Shown here one piece after another: positions 35,606 to 39,923 of a stretch of 39,923 nt of DNA. Source of the DNA: Alphaproteobacteria bacterium 43-37 (GTDB taxonomy: Bacteria; Pseudomonadota; Alphaproteobacteria; 43-37). The position numbers and the translations under genes are program-made. Each line of letters begins with the position of its first letter. Positions within the stretch are counted from its first letter, which is position 1. The notes beneath the pieces are model-generated. The model was not told where the DNA came from. It searched no databases and saw nothing but the letters and a program-made list of their open reading frames with translations. The DNA is taken from positions 1-39,923 of the forward strand of contig MKSY01000028.1 in the NCBI GenBank assembly GCA_001897475.1, in the 5' to 3' direction.

Positions 35606-35616
35606 TGCCCCAATGG
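35591..35616. terminator. Hairpin spanning the stop codon of the helical-repeat gene
   Basis: CCATTGGGGC (35591-35600) pairs perfectly with GCCCCAATGG (35607-35616); the TAG stop lies in the 6-base loop. No T run follows on either strand, so it is a weak terminator or a transcript-stabilising structure between two convergent genes. Confidence 0.45.
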
Positions 35617-35639
35617 ATAAAATGTTAACTTTATTAAAG

Positions 35640-36125
35640 TTATGAGTTTTCGTTGTTCTCAGTCACTGATGCTTCAACGGAAGGAGCTTCAGGCATTTTG
35701 ACCGAAGCTGGCGCTTGAACATTAGCGGCTTCCGCAGCTGCTACTGTTCCCGATGAATCCTTTCGAATGCCCTGCTTTTCAGCAATACGAGCGCTCTTTC
35801 CTGTACGACCTCTTAGGTAATACAACTTAGCACGACGCACAGCACCTCTGCGCAAAACTTCGATGGTAATGTTTGGTGAATAAAGTGGAAAAACCCTCTC
35901 CACGCCTTCACCATATGACAATTTACGAACGGTAAAGGACGAATTTAAACCGGCATTCTTACGAGCAATGCAAACACCCTCATAGGCCTGTGTTCTTTCT
36001 TTTCCGCCTTCATCGGCGATCCGCACCCAGATTTTCAATGTATCGCCAGCCGAAAAGCTAGGGACCTTCTTGGTCTGAGTGAGCGATTCGATCTGCCTCT
36101 TTTCAAATTCTTCTAATAAATTCAT
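35640..36125 (-). CDS. rplS: 50S ribosomal protein L19
   Basis: L19, 161 aa, lies at the 30S-50S interface. The conserved core ends near residue 115 ([72 protein letters not shown]). A tail of about 45 residues rich in Ala, Glu and Ser follows ([20 protein letters not shown]), which most L19 proteins lack. I start at [11 protein letters not shown], with AAGGAA 7 bases upstream. It is the last gene of the ffh operon. Confidence 0.96.
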   Translation of the reverse strand: MNLLEEFEKRQIESLTQTKKVPSFSAGDTLKIWVRIADEGGKERTQAYEGVCIARKNAGLNSSFTVRKLSYGEGVERVFPLYSPNITIEVLRRGAVRRAKLYYLRGRTGKSARIAEKQGIRKDSSGTVAAAEAANVQAPASVKMPEAPSVEASVTENNENS

Positions 36126-36157
36126 TTCCGTATTCCTTCTTTTCAAAAAACTATCCA

Positions 36158-36859
36158 TTATTCCTTAGAATGACAATATCTTTCCCATAAATCAGGGCGT
36201 CTTTGTTTGGTAAGGGTTTCAGCTTGCTCGAGCCTCCATTGAGAAATGAGCCGATGATGACCAGAGAGTAATACATCTGGAACCTTGCGGTCATTCCATA
36301 ATTGAGGTTTGGTGTATTGAGGGTACTCCAGTAAATTCTTGCGGAAACTTTCCTCCTCAAGAGAGTCTGCCTTGCCGATCACATCGTCCAACAATCTAAC
36401 CACACCGTCCACAAGAACCATGGCCGCGACTTCTCCACCCGACAAAACATAATCGCCGATGCTCACTTCCTCCAGCGGCCACTCTTCCAAGACCCGTTCA
36501 TCGATCCCCTCATAATGACCACAAAGCACGACAACATTCTGTTCAGCCGCCAAGCTATCAAGCTTCTCTTGAGTCAATGGCTTGCCCCTGGGTGATAGAT
36601 AAATGTATTTTGGATTTGTGAGCTGACCTGAAACGTGCTCTAAAGCTCGATGAACAACATCAGCTTTAAGAACCATACCAGGCCCACCACCAAACGGCGT
36701 ATCGTCCACAGCATTATGGCGACTTTGAGAAAAATCACGAATGTTATATGTTTTCAATGACCACATACCATTGTTCAGTGCTTTTCCTGCAATAGAATGC
36801 CCTAATGGCCCTGGGAACATTTCAGGAAAAAGAGTGAGAATGTGAGCTGTCCAACTCAT
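36158..36859 (-). CDS. trmD: tRNA (guanine-N1-)-methyltransferase TrmD
   Basis: TrmD, 233 aa, methylates G37 of tRNAs that read CNN codons. It is a SPOUT-class enzyme with a trefoil knot: [22 protein letters not shown] and [11 protein letters not shown] form the SAM site, and [19 protein letters not shown] is the N-terminal signature. It overlaps the rimM stop by four bases (ATGA). Confidence 0.98.
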   Translation of the reverse strand: MSWTAHILTLFPEMFPGPLGHSIAGKALNNGMWSLKTYNIRDFSQSRHNAVDDTPFGGGPGMVLKADVVHRALEHVSGQLTNPKYIYLSPRGKPLTQEKLDSLAAEQNVVVLCGHYEGIDERVLEEWPLEEVSIGDYVLSGGEVAAMVLVDGVVRLLDDVIGKADSLEEESFRKNLLEYPQYTKPQLWNDRKVPDVLLSGHHRLISQWRLEQAETLTKQRRPDLWERYCHSKE

Positions 36860-37395
36860 TCTTCACCTTCCATGGCTTTGTTATTTTTATCATTCGCAAT
36901 CAGCAGTGATTCGCGCTCGATAATAACATGCCTACCCTTTATGTTAACGACCGGAACATCCTCCCGACTGAAAAGGATCGTTGCCACGCCTTGGCCAGCG
37001 TCCAAATCAATTTCCAGGAAATCGCCCCCACCAAAATTAGCTACCTGCTTGATAATTCCAACTTTCTCACCGGCACGATCAATGGCATCGAGGCCAATTA
37101 AATCCACATAGTAATACTCATCCTCTGGAATTTGAGGCAGCTCATGACGGTGTATGGACAAGTTTTGCCCTTTCAGCTTTTCCGCTTGAGTCCTGTCTGT
37201 AATCTCGTCACAGGAGATGACCAAATAGGGTGGATGGCTCTCCTGAACATGCAAGCATGTTAGCGCCATCCCACTTTCGGTAAGTAAAGTACCGAACTGG
37301 GCAATATTTTGAGGATGTTGGGTGTAGCTTTTTACTTTGAGCAACCCTTTAATTCCTTTTACGCCAACAATTTTCCCAACACAAACCAGACCCAT
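36856..37395 (-). CDS. rimM: 16S rRNA processing protein RimM
   Basis: RimM, 179 aa, binds S19 and helps the 30S head mature. An N-terminal beta-barrel (VGKIVGVKGIKGLLKVKSYTQ) is followed by the PRC-barrel half (DEYYYVDLIGLDAIDRAGEKVGII, VPVVNIKGRHVII). I start at MGLVCVG (ATG 37395), four bases after the rpsP stop; a longer frame would run inside rpsP with no family likeness. Overlaps trmD by four bases. Confidence 0.96.
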   Translation of the reverse strand: MGLVCVGKIVGVKGIKGLLKVKSYTQHPQNIAQFGTLLTESGMALTCLHVQESHPPYLVISCDEITDRTQAEKLKGQNLSIHRHELPQIPEDEYYYVDLIGLDAIDRAGEKVGIIKQVANFGGGDFLEIDLDAGQGVATILFSREDVPVVNIKGRHVIIERESLLIANDKNNKAMEGEE

Positions 37396-37399
37396 GAAG

Positions 37400-37849
37400 T
37401 TACTGAGCAGCCTCTTCCACAGTAGCTTCAGAAGCTGGCTCTGAAGACGCTTCCTCAGGAGCAGCTTCCTTAGCCGCAGCAACGGCAGCTTCAGCGGCTT
37501 CCTTTGCTTTTAAGACAGCATCTTGAGCAGCCTTAAGTCTTTCTTGTGCTTTTTGCTTTGGAGCGGATTTATTTGGTGTCTCACGAATGGCGGGCATAGC
37601 AATTACGCCAGCTTGCCCCAAAAATTTTGCAACACGATCTGTTGGCTGAGCCCCTACAGACAACCAATGCTTGATGCGATCAGTGTTCAATACGATTCGA
37701 TCTTGTGCCCCTTGGGCAAGCATTGGGTTATAGGCACCCACTTTCTCAATAAAGCGGCCATCACGAGGGCAGCGCACATCTGCAACAACAATCCTGTAAT
37801 AAGGGCGCTTTTTTGCACCACCACGAGCCAAACGAATTTTTAATGACAT
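37400..37849 (-). CDS. rpsP: 30S ribosomal protein S16 with long Ala/Glu-rich tail
   Basis: S16, 149 aa. The core (residues 1-85: [20 protein letters not shown], then [21 protein letters not shown]) is ordinary. The remaining 60 or so residues form an Ala/Glu/Lys-rich helix-prone tail ([20 protein letters not shown]). Longer S16 tails occur in alphaproteobacteria. AGGAG lies 7 bases upstream of the ATG. It sits between ffh and rimM. Confidence 0.96.
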   Translation of the reverse strand: MSLKIRLARGGAKKRPYYRIVVADVRCPRDGRFIEKVGAYNPMLAQGAQDRIVLNTDRIKHWLSVGAQPTDRVAKFLGQAGVIAMPAIRETPNKSAPKQKAQERLKAAQDAVLKAKEAAEAAVAAAKEAAPEEASSEPASEATVEEAAQ

Positions 37850-37875
37850 TTCTTCTCCTAATAAATAACTAACAT

Positions 37876-39228
37876 TTATCGAAACAAAAGGTTATTGAGG
37901 CCATTTTTTAAAAACCCCTTCCCCTTACCCATGCCACCCATCTTTTTCATGAGGGTAGCCATATCTTGAAATTGCTTTAAAAGGCGGTTGAGATCCTGCA
38001 CTAACATACCCGCCCCTGACGCAATACGCCTTTTGCGAGAAGCGTTAAGCAACTTTGGATTGCGACGCTCTTGCGGAGTCATTGAGCGAATGAGGGCCAA
38101 TTGCCTCGCCACCATACGATCATCAATACCAGACTCTTTGATTTTGTCCTGAAACTTTGAGATACCCGGCAAGAAATTAATCAAACCAGATAGACCACCC
38201 ATTTTAGACACCTGCTGTAACTGCTTAGCTAGATCATTAAGATCAAACTGTCCCTTTGACATTTTTTTAGCTAGCTGCTCGGCCTCTTCTTGGTCAATCA
38301 TCTCAGCAGCTTTTTCAACTAAGCTAACGACATCGCCCATACCCAAAATGCGACTAACAATACGATCAGGATGAAACACATCCAGCTGGTCGACCTTCTC
38401 ACCCAATCCAACAAACTTAATGGGGCGACCTGTCACTACCTTCATAGAAAGCGCAGCACCGCCCCTGGCATCGCCATCCACACGCGTTAAAATCACTCCG
38501 GTTAGCTCTATGCATTCATCAAATGCTTTAGCCATTGTCACAGCATCTTGCCCAGTCATTGCATCGGCAACTAACAGAACTTCTGTTATAGGCATGCTGG
38601 CATAAATTGCTTTGAGCTCATTCATCAGCTGTTCATCGATATGCAAACGACCGGCCGTATCAATAATTAAAACATCAACAGCGCTTTTCTTAGCTTGATC
38701 GTAAGCCCTTCGGACAATGTCCACAGGCTTTTGGTCCGCCACAATAGGCAGGCTGAGCAGGCTATTCTGCTGAGCTAAAATCTCTAGCTGCTCCTGTGCC
38801 GCAGGTCTGTACACGTCAACAGAAGCCATCAGAACCTTCTTACGTTCTTTTTGGGCCAAATATTTAGCTAGCTTCGCCACAGAAGTTGTTTTACCAGAAC
38901 CTTGCAACCCAACCACCATCATCACCACAGGTGCTGGCGCATTGAGATTAATGGGTGAAGCTTCGCCTCCAAGCAACTGAATCAAATGATCATTTACGAT
39001 TTTAACAACCATTTGGCCGGGTGTGATGCTTTTTAAAACCTCTTGGCCAACAGCTTTCTCTTTTATATCTTGGATAACTTGTTTGACGACCGGCAAGGCA
39101 ACATCAGCTTCCAACAACGCGATTCTGATTTCGCGCATGGCTTCATTCACATCGCCCTCATTCAGAGCCCCACGACCCTTCAGACGATCAAAAATTACAC
39201 CCAGCCTGTTACTTAATCCATCAAACAT
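37876..39228 (-). CDS. ffh: Signal recognition particle protein Ffh
   Basis: Ffh, 450 aa, the SRP54 GTPase that targets nascent membrane proteins with 4.5S RNA and FtsY. N domain (1-90), G domain with [16 protein letters not shown] and [13 protein letters not shown], then the methionine-rich M domain (about 300-450; [37 protein letters not shown]). I start at [10 protein letters not shown]; an upstream in-frame start would add 27 residues without family likeness. First gene of the ffh-rpsP-rimM-trmD-rplS operon. Confidence 0.98.
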   Translation of the reverse strand: MFDGLSNRLGVIFDRLKGRGALNEGDVNEAMREIRIALLEADVALPVVKQVIQDIKEKAVGQEVLKSITPGQMVVKIVNDHLIQLLGGEASPINLNAPAPVVMMVVGLQGSGKTTSVAKLAKYLAQKERKKVLMASVDVYRPAAQEQLEILAQQNSLLSLPIVADQKPVDIVRRAYDQAKKSAVDVLIIDTAGRLHIDEQLMNELKAIYASMPITEVLLVADAMTGQDAVTMAKAFDECIELTGVILTRVDGDARGGAALSMKVVTGRPIKFVGLGEKVDQLDVFHPDRIVSRILGMGDVVSLVEKAAEMIDQEEAEQLAKKMSKGQFDLNDLAKQLQQVSKMGGLSGLINFLPGISKFQDKIKESGIDDRMVARQLALIRSMTPQERRNPKLLNASRKRRIASGAGMLVQDLNRLLKQFQDMATLMKKMGGMGKGKGFLKNGLNNLLFR

Positions 39229-39381
39229 TTTTACACAACAAAAAATGCGCCAGCGGATAAAACTTATCGACTGACGGAAATAAACACCCCACCTTATTAG
39301 ACGCCTCAACCCAAAAAGTCAACCTCTTAGCATTTTCTTAACAAAAGATTCTTTACAATCTTTAAAAATGGCAGGTGAGAA

Positions 39382-39876
39382 ATGATTGGCAGTTTTTATA
39401 AAACTCAAGCAACATTCGCGCAAAAATGCTTCAGATCTGGCGTAAAAACCGTCCTTGCAGGTTTAGCATTGAGCGCATCATTAAGCCAAAATGTTCACGC
39501 TAAAGCACCACGCACAGATTTATCTGTGGCTACAGCTGTGACTGGAGCAGCCCCTTCAAGTCAATTTTGGAGTAGTAGCAGTCCCTCTGATTTAGGCCCA
39601 CCAAAACCATTTCCACTAAGCATTGCCCCACCTCAAGCCACGGCCATACCAACAGACACTCGTAACGCCACCTTAAACTACGCAAGAAACAAAAGCATCC
39701 AATTACTTGGGTCTGTTGAATCAAATTTAACACATATGGCCGATTTTCTTGAAACAGTATCACTCAGCAATCGCATTTTTGCAAAAGTTAAATCAGCTGG
39801 AGAATGGGCCTATAATAACCCTTTTAAAACAACCCTTTTGGCTGGAAACACTGCCGGCCTCGATAACGTACGATAA
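39382..39876 (+). CDS. Hypothetical exported protein
   Basis: An unrecognised 164-aa protein. A signal peptide with a long, basic n-region is visible (residues 1-41, hydrophobic core TVLAGLALSASLSQNV, cleavage near VHA). The mature N-terminus is Ser/Pro-rich (SSSSPSDLGPPKPFPLSIAPP), followed by a helical part. AGGTGAG precedes the ATG by 2-3 bases less than ideal. An inverted repeat AAAGGT/ACCTTT (39891-39909 region) follows. It is divergent from ffh. No function is proposed. Confidence 0.65.
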   Translation: MIGSFYKTQATFAQKCFRSGVKTVLAGLALSASLSQNVHAKAPRTDLSVATAVTGAAPSSQFWSSSSPSDLGPPKPFPLSIAPPQATAIPTDTRNATLNYARNKSIQLLGSVESNLTHMADFLETVSLSNRIFAKVKSAGEWAYNNPFKTTLLAGNTAGLDNVR

Positions 39877-39923
39877 GTTTCGCTAAATTGGAAAGGTGAG
39901 TGCTACCTTTAATAAAGATTAGA

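Noticed and set aside
39229-39309. 27-residue N-terminal extension of Ffh
   Set aside because: Ffh proteins begin at [10 protein letters not shown]-type sequence, and the extension has no likeness to the family.
1-39923. Search for tRNA or rRNA genes
   Set aside because: GGTTCGAA-like strings (for example near 1449) fall inside protein genes without the rest of a tRNA; none is supported.

Overview
The window looks like a chromosomal segment of an alphaproteobacterium of moderate to low G+C. Alphaproteobacterial hallmarks are the sdhC-sdhD-sdhA-sdhB order followed by a ZapE/AFG1-type ATPase, an ATP12-family F1 assembly chaperone, a divergent bamE/yceD pair, a CycM-like anchored cytochrome c, and the ffh-rpsP-rimM-trmD-rplS cluster. 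A POT peptide transporter, a polar amino-acid ABC importer, a Sel1-repeat secreted protein, several lineage-specific secreted proteins and mosaic intergenic repeats fit a protist-associated lineage such as Holosporales or Rickettsiales. That placement is inference; no rRNA or tRNA gene was found here to test it.

Layout. 1-372: intergenic repeat mosaic. 420-2439 (-): tolB and pal. 2627-5356 (+): an ABC-F ATPase behind a structured leader with a possible leader peptide, then an alpha/beta hydrolase. 5369-5760: a second, larger repeat mosaic built on a 20-bp ATTCCC-N8-GGGAAT palindrome and 21-23-bp GACA-type tandem units. 5854-8814 (+): an unknown secreted protein, then a three-gene amino-acid ABC importer behind a promoter with a perfect 16-bp palindrome. 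8945-14958 (+): sdhCDAB, zapE-like, rluC-like and ATP12, tightly packed with overlaps. 14993-16933 (-): an unknown exported protein, a possible 41-codon ORF, a flavodoxin-fold (WrbA-like) protein and bamE. 17150-24837: single genes and pairs on both strands (yceD, cdd, bolA-grxD, def, cytochrome c, Sel1 protein, ubiE-dut, nitronate monooxygenase).

24875-34951 holds the translation/RNA superoperon that in many bacteria runs rimP-nusA-infB-rbfA-truB-rpsO-pnp in one direction. Here it is split: truB-rpsO-pnp lies on the minus strand, rimP-nusA-infB-rbfA on the plus strand, with a POT transporter between the two divergent halves. 35081-35605 encodes a small membrane-anchored helical-repeat protein of unknown function. 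35640-39228 (-) is the ffh-rpsP-rimM-trmD-rplS operon, and 39382-39876 (+) is an unknown secreted protein.

Most of the window is core metabolism and translation: succinate oxidation feeding quinone (UbiE makes the quinone, Sdh reduces it), outer-membrane maintenance (TolB, Pal, BamE), nucleotide salvage and sanitation (Cdd, Dut), and ribosome biogenesis. The less ordinary parts are the two repeat mosaics, the ABC-F leader, the palindromic operator, the split nusA operon and the lineage-specific exported proteins.
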